Shown: in pieces, positions 19,480 through 28,677 of the stretch
How positions within the stretch are numbered: position 1 is the stretch's first letter
Layout: every line of letters starts with the position of its first letter
Assembly: GCF_000503775.1 (NCBI RefSeq)
Contig: NZ_KI629782.1
Location: 310,001-374,000, forward strand
Reading direction: 5' to 3'
DNA from: Brevibacillus panacihumi W25
Lineage (GTDB): Bacteria > Bacillota > Bacilli > Brevibacillales > Brevibacillaceae
Length of the DNA: 64,000 bases
The notes under the pieces: generated by a model
Database searches by the model: none
The model's input: the letters and a program-made list of their open reading frames with translations, nothing else
Told to the model about the DNA's origin: nothing
Program-made: the position numbers and the translations under genes

Positions 19480-20430
19480 TTATCCTTTGTTTTGGGCGCG
19501 CAGATTGGCCAACTGCATCCGGAGTCCGTCCTCCAGTCCAACACGAGGCCGGTAGCCCAGCTTGGTTTGAGCGAAGCTGATGTCCGCGCAGGTTCTTAGA
19601 GAATCTCCTGCGGAGCCTGTCGCAAATTGAATCTTGGGCGTGATTTGCAGCAATTGGCCCATGATGTTGAGTACATCAATCAGCTTGATTTCCCGGTCCC
19701 CGCCAATATTGAAAATATCACCGGGTGATGCATGTCGCGCAGCTAACAAGTTGGCTTCAACGGCATCCGACACAAAGGTGAAATCTCTGCTTTGCTGTCC
19801 ATCGCCGTAAATAGAGACTGACTCGCCTTTCAGCATCTGGCTGAAAAAACGGTGGAAAGCCATATCTGTACGCTGTCTTGGCCCATACACCGTAAAGTAC
19901 CGAAGCATAGTGACCGGCAGACCAAAGGCTTTTACGTACACCTGGCAGATCTGCTCCATCGACGCCTTGGTGACACCATAGGGAGAGATCGGCCTAAGTG
20001 GGGTTTGTTCATCGGTCCGGCTCCCTTCCATCGTACCGTAGACCGAGGATGAGGAAGAAGCTACGATAACAGGCGGCTTGGGGAGTTTCAGACAAGCCTC
20101 CAGCAGTGATTGCGTCACCAAAATATTGTGACTGACATAATCGGAGAAGGCTGCCCCCCAACTGCTGCGTACCCCGGGAAGGGCAGCCAAATGATAGACG
20201 ACATCAACCCCATCCAACCACTGCTCCCATCTCTGAGTCTGGAGCATGACGGAATGAAAGGTAAAGGCGGGATGCGTACCAATTTCCGCGAGGTTGCGCA
20301 GTTTGGCAGCTACGTCGTAGTTGTCAAGAAAACCGTCTATCCCGATCACGGAAACGCCGTCCTTGAGCAGACGCTGCGTCAAATGAGAACCGATAAACCC
20401 GGCACATCCTGTGACAAGTGCTTTCGTCAT
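19480..20430 (-). CDS. NAD-dependent nucleotide-sugar epimerase/dehydratase
   Basis: The 316-residue extended SDR has the cofactor motif GCAGFIGSHL at residue 8, SSSSVYG and the YGVTK catalytic Tyr-Lys pair near residue 150, and the MLRYFTVYGPRQR block typical of UDP-glucuronate/UDP-glucose 4-epimerases. With ugd in the same cluster, UDP-glucuronate 4-epimerase is a reasonable guess but not proven. Its start overlaps the end of the GT2 gene by four bases. Confidence 0.9.
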   Translation of the reverse strand: MTKALVTGCAGFIGSHLTQRLLKDGVSVIGIDGFLDNYDVAAKLRNLAEIGTHPAFTFHSVMLQTQRWEQWLDGVDVVYHLAALPGVRSSWGAAFSDYVSHNILVTQSLLEACLKLPKPPVIVASSSSSVYGTMEGSRTDEQTPLRPISPYGVTKASMEQICQVYVKAFGLPVTMLRYFTVYGPRQRTDMAFHRFFSQMLKGESVSIYGDGQQSRDFTFVSDAVEANLLAARHASPGDIFNIGGDREIKLIDVLNIMGQLLQITPKIQFATGSAGDSLRTCADISFAQTKLGYRPRVGLEDGLRMQLANLRAQNKG

Positions 20431-21230
20431 CGACGCCGCCTCCTCACTTTCTTCAACCGTTTAATGACCAGATATCCGTCTCGATAACCGTACACAGCCC
20501 GATAGTGGTTCCCCCAACGTTTCAGATAGTGGGAAAAGGTTTTTCTGCGCAGATAATTCCGTCTTCTTTTCATTTTCCGATCTGTGAGCTGTCCCTTGTG
20601 TTTGGTGCGGTTATACAACTTTTGATTGATATATCGGACGGGATATTTCTCCATCAGTCTCAGGATCATGCGGCGATCCTCCATAATACGTCCTTCGTAC
20701 TTGTCAGAGGTATCCCAGCCTCCTACCTCGTTCAGGGCAGCGACCCGATAGCAGCGAGGTGCCACCATCCAGCGGTTGTATTTCAAGAACTGGTATTTAT
20801 TGCGAAAGTGCTTGTGTTTCACGAGGAATGGGTTGTAATATTTCCCTCGTTTGACCCGCCAGATTTTTACGTTTCCATAAAAAAGAGCTGTTTTGGGTTT
20901 GCTTTTATAGATGTATTTCTTGATCGTGGACAAGGTTCGCTTGGGAAGCCAATCATCGGAATCTAGTTGCAGCAGATACGGGGTATCGGTCATGGAAAGA
21001 GCTTTATTCATCACCTTGGAAATCCCTGAGTTTTTTTCCATACGGTAATAAATCACATTGGGGTGGTACAGATATTTCTCTACTTTTTTTCTGGTTTTAT
21101 CCGTAGACGCATCGTCCATAATCAAAAGTTTCCAGTCTTTAGACTTCTGCTTCATGACACTGGAAATGGCTTTGCGAATGAATTTCGCCCGATTATACGT
21201 CGGTATGACAACAGTGAAGGTCGGACTCAT
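20427..21230 (-). CDS. Glycosyltransferase, GT2 family
   Basis: The 267-residue GT-A enzyme has an N-terminal VVIPTYNRAKFIRKAISSV block, DDASTDKT, and the metal-binding DSDDWLPKRTL near residue 92. The C-terminal tail is strongly basic (RRRR at the end), which may hold it at the membrane. It is coupled by four-base overlaps to both neighbours, the nucleotidyltransferase upstream and the epimerase downstream, so the three are expected to be translated in step. The sugar transferred is unknown. Confidence 0.9.
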   Translation of the reverse strand: MSPTFTVVIPTYNRAKFIRKAISSVMKQKSKDWKLLIMDDASTDKTRKKVEKYLYHPNVIYYRMEKNSGISKVMNKALSMTDTPYLLQLDSDDWLPKRTLSTIKKYIYKSKPKTALFYGNVKIWRVKRGKYYNPFLVKHKHFRNKYQFLKYNRWMVAPRCYRVAALNEVGGWDTSDKYEGRIMEDRRMILRLMEKYPVRYINQKLYNRTKHKGQLTDRKMKRRRNYLRRKTFSHYLKRWGNHYRAVYGYRDGYLVIKRLKKVRRRRR

Positions 21231-22273
21231 AGCTCCTCCCTCTTGACAGCAGGTAGTCTCATTGAAGATTTGTCGCTTAAAATGAAAACGCCAATGCTGT
21301 CAGCAGATTGACCTGTCAGATGAGAGGACCGACCAAACACGCTGTCGGTCACTTTCCAAGCCATGTCTTGAATGGTGCTGTGTTCCAGCAAGATACTGTT
21401 TTCGATGTGGGCGCAATTCTCCAGGCGGACGCCATCCTGTATGGAGACATAAGGCCCGATTCTGCAATTCTTGATGTGACACCCCTCGCCAATCAATACC
21501 GGACCAACAATGTTACAGTTTTCCAGGGTACTGGTCGCACCGACATGATACGTCTCCCCTAGCTCTCTTTCCAACATCCAGCGATTTGCCTCCAGCCAGC
21601 GATCGATCGTGCCCACGTCAGAGTATTTGCCATTCGTGGTGACATGGGCAATATGATAACCGCGATCGATCATGGATTGAATCGCATCCGTAATCTCATA
21701 TTCGCCGCGTGCTGATGGCTGCAGGGAAGCGATCGACTCAAAGATTGGTTTGGTGAACAGATACGCACCAATGACGGCCAGATTGCTTTTCGGCTGCTTC
21801 GGCTTTTCTTCCACGCCGATAAGTCGACCGTTCTTCACTTCAGCAATCCCATAATCCTGAGGTCTCTCTACTTCACTTACCATCACGGCGCCATCGGATT
21901 GCGCATGTGCAAACGTACTTGTCAGTCCATGCAGCGAATCCATTAATAAATTATCACCTAGCAGCAGGATAAACGGTTCGTCAAGCAGGAATGGCTGAGC
22001 CAGTTTGACGGCATGTGCGATGCCCAAGGGAATTTTTTGTTCAATAAAGGTGATGGTAGCCCCGAATTGACTACCATCACCAACCAACGGAGGAATTTGT
22101 ACCTGGGAAGGGTGAATGACGATCCCGATGTCATGAACACCCACTTCACGCAACTTGCGGATGCAAGAGTGTAAAACTGGATGGTTGGCCACTGGGAGGA
22201 GGGTTTTGGGTTGCGAATAGGAAAAAGGGTGCAGTCGTGTGCCACGCCCAGCACATAAGATTAATCCTTTCAC
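21227..22273 (-). CDS. Sugar-1-phosphate nucleotidyltransferase (long RmlA type)
   Basis: The 348-residue protein has an N-terminal nucleotidyltransferase domain (GLILCAGRGTRLHPFSYSQPK, then LLGDNLLMD) and a C-terminal left-handed beta-helix with hexapeptide-like repeats (residues about 245-310). This is the architecture of long glucose-1-phosphate thymidylyltransferases. The true start is GTG at 22273 with GGGGAG eight bases upstream; the open frame runs 26 codons further but without family sequence. It feeds an activated sugar to the cluster. Confidence 0.9.
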   Translation of the reverse strand: MKGLILCAGRGTRLHPFSYSQPKTLLPVANHPVLHSCIRKLREVGVHDIGIVIHPSQVQIPPLVGDGSQFGATITFIEQKIPLGIAHAVKLAQPFLLDEPFILLLGDNLLMDSLHGLTSTFAHAQSDGAVMVSEVERPQDYGIAEVKNGRLIGVEEKPKQPKSNLAVIGAYLFTKPIFESIASLQPSARGEYEITDAIQSMIDRGYHIAHVTTNGKYSDVGTIDRWLEANRWMLERELGETYHVGATSTLENCNIVGPVLIGEGCHIKNCRIGPYVSIQDGVRLENCAHIENSILLEHSTIQDMAWKVTDSVFGRSSHLTGQSADSIGVFILSDKSSMRLPAVKREEL

Positions 22274-22317
22274 AAATATCACTCCCCAGATGTGCTCTGT
22301 GATACTTTTAACGTATG

Positions 22318-22356
22318 CACAGTTACACATCTGGACAGGGCAAATGTCCAACTGTG
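22318..22356. repeat. Nested inverted repeat between two cluster genes
   Basis: CACAGTT (22318-22324) pairs with AACTGTG (22350-22356), and inside it GGACA (22333-22337) pairs with TGTCC (22345-22349). No T-run follows on either strand, so it does not look like a terminator. Confidence 0.5.
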
Positions 22357-22375
22357 TGAAAGAAAAGGCTCTGAC

Positions 22376-23563
22376 CTATCCTGCACGCAGGAGTTCGTTT
22401 GGTTGTGTACGGCCGGCATTGCGTTTTTGTACAGATTGCTCAAATACGCGGAGATAGCCTTGAGCCGTCGCATACCAGGAAAACTGCTTGGCTCTGCTCA
22501 ATGCGTGTTTTCCCATCTCGTTCTTGATCTGCGGATGCTTCCAAAGCCCCTCCCAAATGGAGGGAAGCTCTTTTTTCCACGCCTTGGGCGGAATCAGAAA
22601 GCCGCTGCCCTGATGGGTCACAACTTCCCCGATTCCCCCGCGGGGGGTCGTAATGACTGGCTTTCCAGATGCCATCGCTTCGAGATTGACGCGGCAAAAG
22701 GCTTCCTGCCATACGGAAGGTGTTGCTACTACATCTCCAATCTGGTAATAAAGCGGCATTTGCGCGCTCGGGACAAATTTGACGAACTTTACCTTGTCCC
22801 CAAGTGGTTTCGCCAGCTTCTTCAACTCCCGAACATACGGATTCAGGCGATTGCTGCCATATCCTGTCCCGCCTACTATGACTAATCGGGCCAAGGGGTC
22901 TTGTTCGCTTACCTTCCGAAATGCCCGCAGCAATACGTGAACGCCTTTTGCCCGGATCAAACGCCCGGCGTAGAATAGCACCCGATGCTCAGGCAGCAAA
23001 TCAAGTTGTTTGCGCAGCTTCTTCACGGTGTAGTGAAGTTTGGCCTGCTGATAAGGCGAGACATCTACCCCGAGATGGACGGCCTGAATCTTCGCAGCCG
23101 GGATCTTGCACTTGGTCATGAAATAGCGGCGCAAATACTCGCTGTTGGTAATAAAACCGTCTGCAATCCGTACCACTCGCCGCATTTTTTGGGGGCTGAT
23201 CATCGCAGGAGACGCGTAGACATGCGAGTGCATGTTGACGAACACAGGGATTTTGGGAAACCGGCGCTTCAAAGCCAATACATACTGCGGCCGATTTTCC
23301 ACCATAATGACGTCTGGCTTGTGCCTGCGCAAATGATTCATGATCTTTTGCAAGTACGGCTTTGGTCCGTTGTAGCGATAGCGGACGAAGCGCCGATTCT
23401 CCTCTACGCTTGATTTCGGATAGGTTGCGCATTTTCGCGTATAAATGGTCACTTGATGCTCAGGATCCATCATTTTCGTCACTTCATCAATATCATGCTC
23501 GACGGAGCTTCCCTTGACTGGTGGGACCGAGAACGGGCCGGGACTAATGATCGCGATGTGCAT
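22376..23563 (-). CDS. Glycosyltransferase, GT4 family
   Basis: The 395-residue GT-B enzyme has the N-terminal block IAIISPGPFSVPPVKGSSVE, the linker-domain motif VLFYAGRLIRAKGVHVLLRAF near residue 195 and the C-terminal E-x7-E segment (EAFCRVNLEAMASGKPVI). It resembles glycosyltransferases found in spore-coat or teichoic-type polysaccharide clusters. Its first codons overlap the end of the coiled-coil gene by 20 bases. Substrate not determined. Confidence 0.9.
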   Translation of the reverse strand: MHIAIISPGPFSVPPVKGSSVEHDIDEVTKMMDPEHQVTIYTRKCATYPKSSVEENRRFVRYRYNGPKPYLQKIMNHLRRHKPDVIMVENRPQYVLALKRRFPKIPVFVNMHSHVYASPAMISPQKMRRVVRIADGFITNSEYLRRYFMTKCKIPAAKIQAVHLGVDVSPYQQAKLHYTVKKLRKQLDLLPEHRVLFYAGRLIRAKGVHVLLRAFRKVSEQDPLARLVIVGGTGYGSNRLNPYVRELKKLAKPLGDKVKFVKFVPSAQMPLYYQIGDVVATPSVWQEAFCRVNLEAMASGKPVITTPRGGIGEVVTHQGSGFLIPPKAWKKELPSIWEGLWKHPQIKNEMGKHALSRAKQFSWYATAQGYLRVFEQSVQKRNAGRTQPNELLRAG

Positions 23564-23924
23564 TTCGCTCGTTCTCCCACTCCTTTTTTAAGGACAGGAC
23601 CACTTGATAAAGATGTTGTCTTTCCTTGGCCTGTGCTTCTTCAGCTGCCTTCCAGTGCTTTTCCATCGCTGCTGCTTGCTCATTCACTTCGATTAGCTTT
23701 TGTTCCAGCTCCCGAATTCGTTCCGTCAATCTTTCCTCTACTTGTTTGACCGCATCCTTGAGGTTTTCGTCCGATTGCTTCTCCATGCCCGACGGCTTTT
23801 GCAAGGTGAATTCCATCGGTTTGAAGCTGGTAATCCGCTCTACAGCTTCGTCCACGACATAATTTCCCGAAAATACACCCGGAGTTACCCAATGCGGCAA
23901 ATCCCATTTTTTTCGTTTCTCCAT
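23544..23924 (-). CDS. Small coiled-coil protein of unknown function
   Basis: The 126-residue protein opens with a conserved-looking segment (WDLPHWVTPGVFSGNYVVDEAVERI) followed by a long coiled coil from about residue 48 to the end (heptads rich in Glu, Lys, Leu). I know no family. ATG 23924 is chosen because GGAGGTATGGAAG precedes it; the frame extends 54 codons further without support. It is the first gene of the polysaccharide cluster and overlaps the next gene by 20 bases, so it may act as a scaffold for the glycosyltransferases. That role is inferred. Confidence 0.75.
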   Translation of the reverse strand: MEKRKKWDLPHWVTPGVFSGNYVVDEAVERITSFKPMEFTLQKPSGMEKQSDENLKDAVKQVEERLTERIRELEQKLIEVNEQAAAMEKHWKAAEEAQAKERQHLYQVVLSLKKEWENERNAHRDH

Positions 23925-24063
23925 CTTCCATACCTCCAAGATTCTGCCTCCCGCTTCAGGTCTTTCTTCCGGCCCTTGTCGCGATGAAAGCGGGCGCGGC
24001 AACGAGCATCTACGTAATATGCTATGACACAGGCTTAGAATGGGTACGTGTACAGAAAACAAG

Positions 24064-24097
24064 AAAACCGCTTTGACTGTTTCCAATCAAAGCGGTT
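24064..24097 (-). terminator. Terminator at the end of dnaD
   Basis: AACCGCTTTGA (24066-24076) pairs perfectly with TCAAAGCGGTT (24087-24097), then a T-rich run on the minus strand. The stem overlaps the dnaD stop codon. It divides the dnaD end from the polysaccharide cluster. Confidence 0.85.
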
Positions 24098-24767
24098 GCC
24101 GATGATCTTTGGTTGTCTGTTGGCGGCGGAACTGCAGGCTGTAGTGACGGGCTTGCTCTACACTCGTAATCTGCTGTTTTTGCCACTCCAGTAGAATGCG
24201 GTCAATGTAACGAATATGCAATTTCCCTACGGTCGCGGCTTCCCGCAGGGCAGTTAAAATCAAGTCCTCCTGATAGCCATCCTGCTGCGTCCACATGTGA
24301 ATATTCTCGACCTCGATCGGAGACAGGGGACGGCCAAAAGCCTGTTCAAACCGGGTGTAGAGTCCTACTGACTCCATCTCTTGGGAGACAGCAACCTCGC
24401 TATACCCACCGCTGAGTACGGTGCCTTGCTGCTCTCGCCAAGCATTGTACAGTTTGCGGTATAAAGGGGTCAGATTGTACTGCTCATGTCGCATGCCAGT
24501 CTGTTCATCCCGATACTCGTCGATGGCGATCCATTCTTCCTTCAGCAGTTTCTGCAGAGCTTGTATCAACCGGGCATTTCCGATCGACATCCGCTCCTCC
24601 AGCTCAGCCAATGTGGGAAAACGATTTCCTTCCTGTTGAAAGGACAACAAGTGAATGAGCAGCATCATCTCTTCATCTGCCAGAGACATGCGTTTATACA
24701 TTTTGAGCAGCAAATTGGATACAGAAGTTGCACCCTCTTGCAATAATTGTAAAATATGGGAATCCAT
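24087..24767 (-). CDS. dnaD: DNA replication initiation protein DnaD
   Basis: DnaD loads replication restart/initiation proteins with DnaB and DnaI in Firmicutes. The 226-residue protein (B. subtilis DnaD has 232) has an N-terminal winged helix (residues about 1-110) and the C-terminal DnaD domain with FEQAFGRPLSPIEVENIHMW and ALREAATVGKLHIRYIDRILLEW. ATG 24767 is preceded by GGAGAC. It lies downstream of asnS as in B. subtilis, but nth, which follows there, is not present. Confidence 0.94.
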   Translation of the reverse strand: MDSHILQLLQEGATSVSNLLLKMYKRMSLADEEMMLLIHLLSFQQEGNRFPTLAELEERMSIGNARLIQALQKLLKEEWIAIDEYRDEQTGMRHEQYNLTPLYRKLYNAWREQQGTVLSGGYSEVAVSQEMESVGLYTRFEQAFGRPLSPIEVENIHMWTQQDGYQEDLILTALREAATVGKLHIRYIDRILLEWQKQQITSVEQARHYSLQFRRQQTTKDHRQPL

Positions 24768-24833
24768 GAAGCAACGTCTCCTCTGGGTTGGATTGACTCG
24801 GATACCACGCTCTGGCACCACCTTTTCTCTGAC

Positions 24834-24867
24834 AGAAACACCCTGCTGCCATCCAGCAACAGGGTGT
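24834..24867 (-). terminator. Weak terminator between asnS and dnaD
   Basis: ACACCCTG (24838-24845) pairs with CAGGGTGT (24860-24867); the minus-strand T-run is short, so read-through into dnaD is likely. Confidence 0.6.
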
Positions 24868-24891
24868 ATCGATAAAAGGACGTGTACCCGT

Positions 24892-26181
24892 TTACGGATA
24901 GAGGCGGTACAACATGCGCGGGAATGGAATCGTCTCGCGCACATGATCCAATCCGCAAATCCAGGCAATGGTTCGCTCCAGACCCAAGCCGAAGCCGGAG
25001 TGAGGAACCGTTCCGTATTTGCGCAGATCCAGATACCAGCGATACGCTTCTTCCGATAACTCATGTTCTGCGAATCGCTTTTCCAAAAGCTCTGGATCAT
25101 CAATCCGTTGACTTCCGCCAATGATCTCGCCGTATCCTTCAGGAGCGATCAAATCCGCGCAGAGGACCACCTCAGGTCGATCCGGGTGCGGCTTCATATA
25201 GAAAGCCTTGATCTCAGTCGGATAGTGCGTGATGAAAACCGGTTTGTCATAATGCTCGGCAATCAGCGTCTCATCAGGCGCTCCGAAGTCATCGCCCCAC
25301 TTGATGTCACTGCCTTTCTCCTGGAGCAGCTTGATGGCGTCATCATACGTGATGCGTGGGAATGTACCGACCACATTTTCCAATTTGCTGGTGTCGCGTT
25401 CAAGTGTTTTCAACTCGCGTTGGCAGTTCTTCAGCACAGACTGCACGACATGGGATACGAATGCTTCCTGGATGCGGAGATTTTCTTCATGATCCACGAA
25501 CGCCATCTCCGGTTCGATCATCCAGAATTCAATCAGATGGCGACGGGTCTTGGATTTTTCTGCACGGAAGGTAGGACCAAACGAATAAACCCGTCCCAGA
25601 GCCATCGCGGCAGCTTCCATATACAACTGACCGGATTGGGACAGATAGGCATCTTCGTCAAAGTATTTGGTATGGAACAGATTGGTCGTACCTTCTGCAG
25701 AAGTAGGCGTCAGGATCGGCGGATCTACCTTGTAAAAGCCGTTTTCCTGGAAAAATTCGTACATAGCGCGAATGACTTCAGAACGGACAGCCATGACTGC
25801 TCGCTGGCGTGGAGAACGGAGCCAGAGATGGCGGTGGTCCATCAAAAAGTCGACTCCATGTTCTTTCAAAGAGATCGGATAGTCTTGTGCAATTTGAATG
25901 ATTTCCACACCTGTCACAGTCAGTTCATAACCGCTTGGAGCACGGTCATCCGCGCGTACGGTACCTGTTATGTACAAAGAGCTTTCTTGTGTCAATTGGG
26001 AAGCCTTCTCCCAGACGTCTTCCCCTACTTCAGCCTTCACGACAACACCTTGAATAAATCCGGAACCGTCACGAAGCTGAAGAAACTGTATTTTACCGCT
26101 GCTGCGCTTGTTATACAGCCAGCAACCTATTCTAACTTCTTGTCCCACATGCTGCCCAACTTGAGCAATGGTCGTCAACAT
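24892..26181 (-). CDS. asnS: Asparagine-tRNA ligase
   Basis: AsnS charges tRNA-Asn with asparagine. The 429-residue class IIb synthetase has an N-terminal OB-fold anticodon-binding domain (residues about 1-110), motif 2 region [21 protein letters not shown] and motif 3 [15 protein letters not shown] near the C-terminus. Start ATG 26181 has AGGGAAAG upstream and gives the normal Bacillus-like length. A sigma-A promoter lies about 60 bases upstream. In B. subtilis aspB precedes asnS; here a repeat-protein gene stands in that place. Confidence 0.97.
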   Translation of the reverse strand: MLTTIAQVGQHVGQEVRIGCWLYNKRSSGKIQFLQLRDGSGFIQGVVVKAEVGEDVWEKASQLTQESSLYITGTVRADDRAPSGYELTVTGVEIIQIAQDYPISLKEHGVDFLMDHRHLWLRSPRQRAVMAVRSEVIRAMYEFFQENGFYKVDPPILTPTSAEGTTNLFHTKYFDEDAYLSQSGQLYMEAAAMALGRVYSFGPTFRAEKSKTRRHLIEFWMIEPEMAFVDHEENLRIQEAFVSHVVQSVLKNCQRELKTLERDTSKLENVVGTFPRITYDDAIKLLQEKGSDIKWGDDFGAPDETLIAEHYDKPVFITHYPTEIKAFYMKPHPDRPEVVLCADLIAPEGYGEIIGGSQRIDDPELLEKRFAEHELSEEAYRWYLDLRKYGTVPHSGFGLGLERTIAWICGLDHVRETIPFPRMLYRLYP

Positions 26182-26239
26182 CGGTTCACTTTCCCTCCAT
26201 TTGCCATTACCTAACATGAGATGCTTGGTATACCTAACA

Positions 26240-26268
26240 ATTATACTATCGGCATGTGGTAAATACAA
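26240..26268 (-). promoter_or_regulatory. Sigma-A promoter of asnS
   Basis: On the minus strand TTGTAT (26263-26268) and TATAAT (26240-26245) are separated by 17 bases, upstream of asnS. Confidence 0.75.
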
Positions 26269-26348
26269 CGAGAACAACGAATGGGCAGCACTTAGTTGAC
26301 CATAATATTATTATGTAGCTTTTGTGCATGGTTTTTCTATGTACCTAA

Positions 26349-26385
26349 AGAGCCCTTCTGATCTGCTAACTACCAGAAAGGCTCT
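26349..26385 (-). terminator. Hairpin after the decapeptide-repeat gene
   Basis: AGAGCC-CTTCTG (26349-26360) pairs with CAGAAAGGCTCT (26374-26385). The T-run is short, so it may be a weak terminator or an mRNA 3' stabiliser. Confidence 0.5.
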
Positions 26386-26391
26386 GCATGC

Positions 26392-28527
26392 TTATGATTC
26401 TTCTCTTACATCCGGGTCGTTGTCCTCTGATGAAACTTCCTGGTCCAGATCCAACAGCAAGTCATCTTCTTCATCTATCAATTCGTCTGCGGGCTCTTCT
26501 TCCTCCTCCTGCCAAGTCGAATAGGCTTCAGGGTCGTATTCTTCAACTGGCAATCCCTTTTCTCCCAGCGCAATCCAGTGCACCAATCCATTGATTTCCT
26601 GTCCGATCCGCGGACGGAATACCGTAATCACCGAATTGGTTTTGGTACTGTATTTCAGCGAAGCGTGGCACCCCGGCTGATTCGTCATCGCAACCACGCA
26701 ATAATGCTGGTTTGCATAGGGCTGCGGTAAACGGATGGTTACATCCACCATCTTTTTATTGGCTGTGAAACGGAAAGGTACAAAGCCAAACTGCTGCAGG
26801 GTTTCCCCTTGTACAGCATGTGTTTCTACCGGACGGAACGAGAGCTTTTCAGGAGTAACGACGCCGTCAGCCAATTTATCTGTCGTTATGCTTTCGTCTT
26901 GGAGTTGATGATGCCCGATGGCTGATGCGGCGATATGCTTTTGCTGGATCACCTGTGGAGTAAGATGTTGAGCCAAAATCGCCTGGTCGGCTATCTTTTC
27001 GCTGGTAATCGAAGCCCTTGCCACATGACGGCTTTTGACGGCATCCGTCGCCAGCTTGGATGTAGTAACGGCATGTTCTGCCAATTTGGCGGTAGTGACG
27101 CTTTGTTCCGTAATTTTATCGGTAGAGACGGATTCCGAGGCGAGCTTCGAGGTCGTGATAGCCCGATCAGCCAAATGATGTGTTTGTACGACTGCTTCAT
27201 TCAGATGCGAAGAGTTGATCAGGCGATTGGTCAAGTGTTGTTCTTCAATGGATCTCGCTGCGATCTTGTCACTGTCGACCACACCATCTGCCAGGTGGAT
27301 TCGCTGGATGCTTTCCTTTTTCAGCTGTTCACTCCCGACACTACGGGGAGCCAGTTTGTCAACCGTGACGGCCTTGTCAGCGAGCTTGCTGGTCGTGACC
27401 TGCGACTCTCCAATTTTACCAGTGGTGATCGCTTGATCCTGCAGGTGAACCGTCTGTACACTGGATGACTGAAGATGATTGCTGGTAATCGATTCTCTGG
27501 CTATTTTTTCTGTCGTGACACTGGCATGATCCAAATGCTCGGTCAGGATGGCGTAAGGACTGATTTTCTCGCTTGTAATTGCGTTATTTACGAGGTTCTG
27601 AGGATATACGGCGTCAAACGCCAGATGTTGGTGAAGCACACACCCCGCAGTCAGATTGACACTGTCCACCGCCATTTCTGCAAGATGATGGTGCTGGATG
27701 CTGCCTTCTCTAAGGTGGCGTGATTCTATGGCCTCTTCATCGATTTTCGAAGCAGTGACTACTCCGTCGCGAAGCTTGCTGCTGGTTACGGCACCGTCTT
27801 CCAGCTTGGCGGAATTGATGATCTCATTTGCCAAATTCCCTTTTTGAATCCCGCCCATTTTAATTTTGTCTGCAGTAATCGCCTGGTCCTGAATACATTC
27901 TCGTGTGATCGCCTGCTCCGCGATGTGTCTGGTCTGGATAGAACCATCTCTAAACTTGATGGAGTCAATCGTATTGTCTGCAAGCTTCTCCGAGGTGATG
28001 CTGTTGTTCATCAGCTTTTCTCCGGAGATCGCCCTGTTTTGAATCATCTCATTGCTGATGATTCCTGCACTTAGATGCTCGCGTGCGATCGCATGCGGTG
28101 CAATTTTGCTGGAGGTTACACTTTGGTCTGCCAATTTCGTGGCATCAACGGCATAATCTTTCAAAAGAAGAGTGTCCACAGTTCCGGGTTTAATTTTGGC
28201 TGCATCGACGGCGCGATTGGCAATTTTTTCCGTCGTTACCGCCTGATCGGTCAAATCATCCGTATAGACGAAGGATTGCGGCCGGTCTCCCGTGCGTTCT
28301 TTTATCAATTTGGAAAAGGTTGTCTGATTAGAAGATACTCCATTCTTTGACTTCTTTTGAAATGGGGGCTTCAGGAACGGCTCTGTATGGGTACCTAACA
28401 GTTCTGCCTCGAGTTCGTACACTTCTGCAAGATCCCCACCCGTCTTGATCAGGGGTATGTCATGAACGTTGTTTCGATAGGTTTTGCCTAGATTTTTATT
28501 TAGCTTTCGGCGATTTACATTTGCCAT
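26392..28527 (-). CDS. Decapeptide-repeat protein with WIAG-tail-like C-terminus
   Basis: The 711-residue product has a basic N-terminal part (residues 1-95), then 47 consecutive ten-residue repeats (96-565) without a single indel, consensus roughly (A/S)(I/V)-x-(S/T)-x-(K/H)(I/L)-x-x-x. Next comes a C-terminal domain (566-660) ending in NGLVHWIALGEKG, and a very acidic tail. The C-terminus resembles the WIAG-tail domain found with such repeats in Gram-positive proteins. The repeat unit looks like those of phage tail-fibre shafts. ATG 28527 is set by GGGAGGAG. There is no signal peptide or membrane helix. It probably forms a long fibrous or solenoid rod; its role and location are unknown. Confidence 0.88.
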   Translation of the reverse strand: MANVNRRKLNKNLGKTYRNNVHDIPLIKTGGDLAEVYELEAELLGTHTEPFLKPPFQKKSKNGVSSNQTTFSKLIKERTGDRPQSFVYTDDLTDQAVTTEKIANRAVDAAKIKPGTVDTLLLKDYAVDATKLADQSVTSSKIAPHAIAREHLSAGIISNEMIQNRAISGEKLMNNSITSEKLADNTIDSIKFRDGSIQTRHIAEQAITRECIQDQAITADKIKMGGIQKGNLANEIINSAKLEDGAVTSSKLRDGVVTASKIDEEAIESRHLREGSIQHHHLAEMAVDSVNLTAGCVLHQHLAFDAVYPQNLVNNAITSEKISPYAILTEHLDHASVTTEKIARESITSNHLQSSSVQTVHLQDQAITTGKIGESQVTTSKLADKAVTVDKLAPRSVGSEQLKKESIQRIHLADGVVDSDKIAARSIEEQHLTNRLINSSHLNEAVVQTHHLADRAITTSKLASESVSTDKITEQSVTTAKLAEHAVTTSKLATDAVKSRHVARASITSEKIADQAILAQHLTPQVIQQKHIAASAIGHHQLQDESITTDKLADGVVTPEKLSFRPVETHAVQGETLQQFGFVPFRFTANKKMVDVTIRLPQPYANQHYCVVAMTNQPGCHASLKYSTKTNSVITVFRPRIGQEINGLVHWIALGEKGLPVEEYDPEAYSTWQEEEEEPADELIDEEDDLLLDLDQEVSSEDNDPDVREES
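26833..28242 (-). repeat. 47 in-frame 30-base coding repeats
   Basis: This stretch encodes residues 96-565 of the repeat protein. Protein-level periodicity is exactly ten residues; DNA copies are diverged. Motif SEK(I/L) or xx(H)(L) recurs at position 4-7 of each unit. Confidence 0.9.
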
Positions 28528-28619
28528 GCGGCTCTCCTCCCGTCCAGTGACAACATAGCTATTGTGTAGCGTATTCACCTATCTGGGTGGTGGGTACTTG
28601 TGTACGAAAATTTTCATGC

Positions 28620-28660
28620 AAAAAAACTGCTTTTCCAGCATCCACACTGGAAAGCAGTTT
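28620..28660 (-). terminator. Terminator of the FtsH-like gene
   Basis: AAACTGCT-TTCCAG (28624-28637) pairs with CTGGAA-AGCAGTTT (28647-28660), followed by seven T residues on the minus strand. Confidence 0.9.
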
Positions 28661-28677
28661 CCTTTAGCGGTGTTTCG

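Noticed and set aside
25063-26214. Long plus-strand ORF of 383 codons
   Set aside because: It mirrors asnS on the other strand; asnS is complete and conserved.
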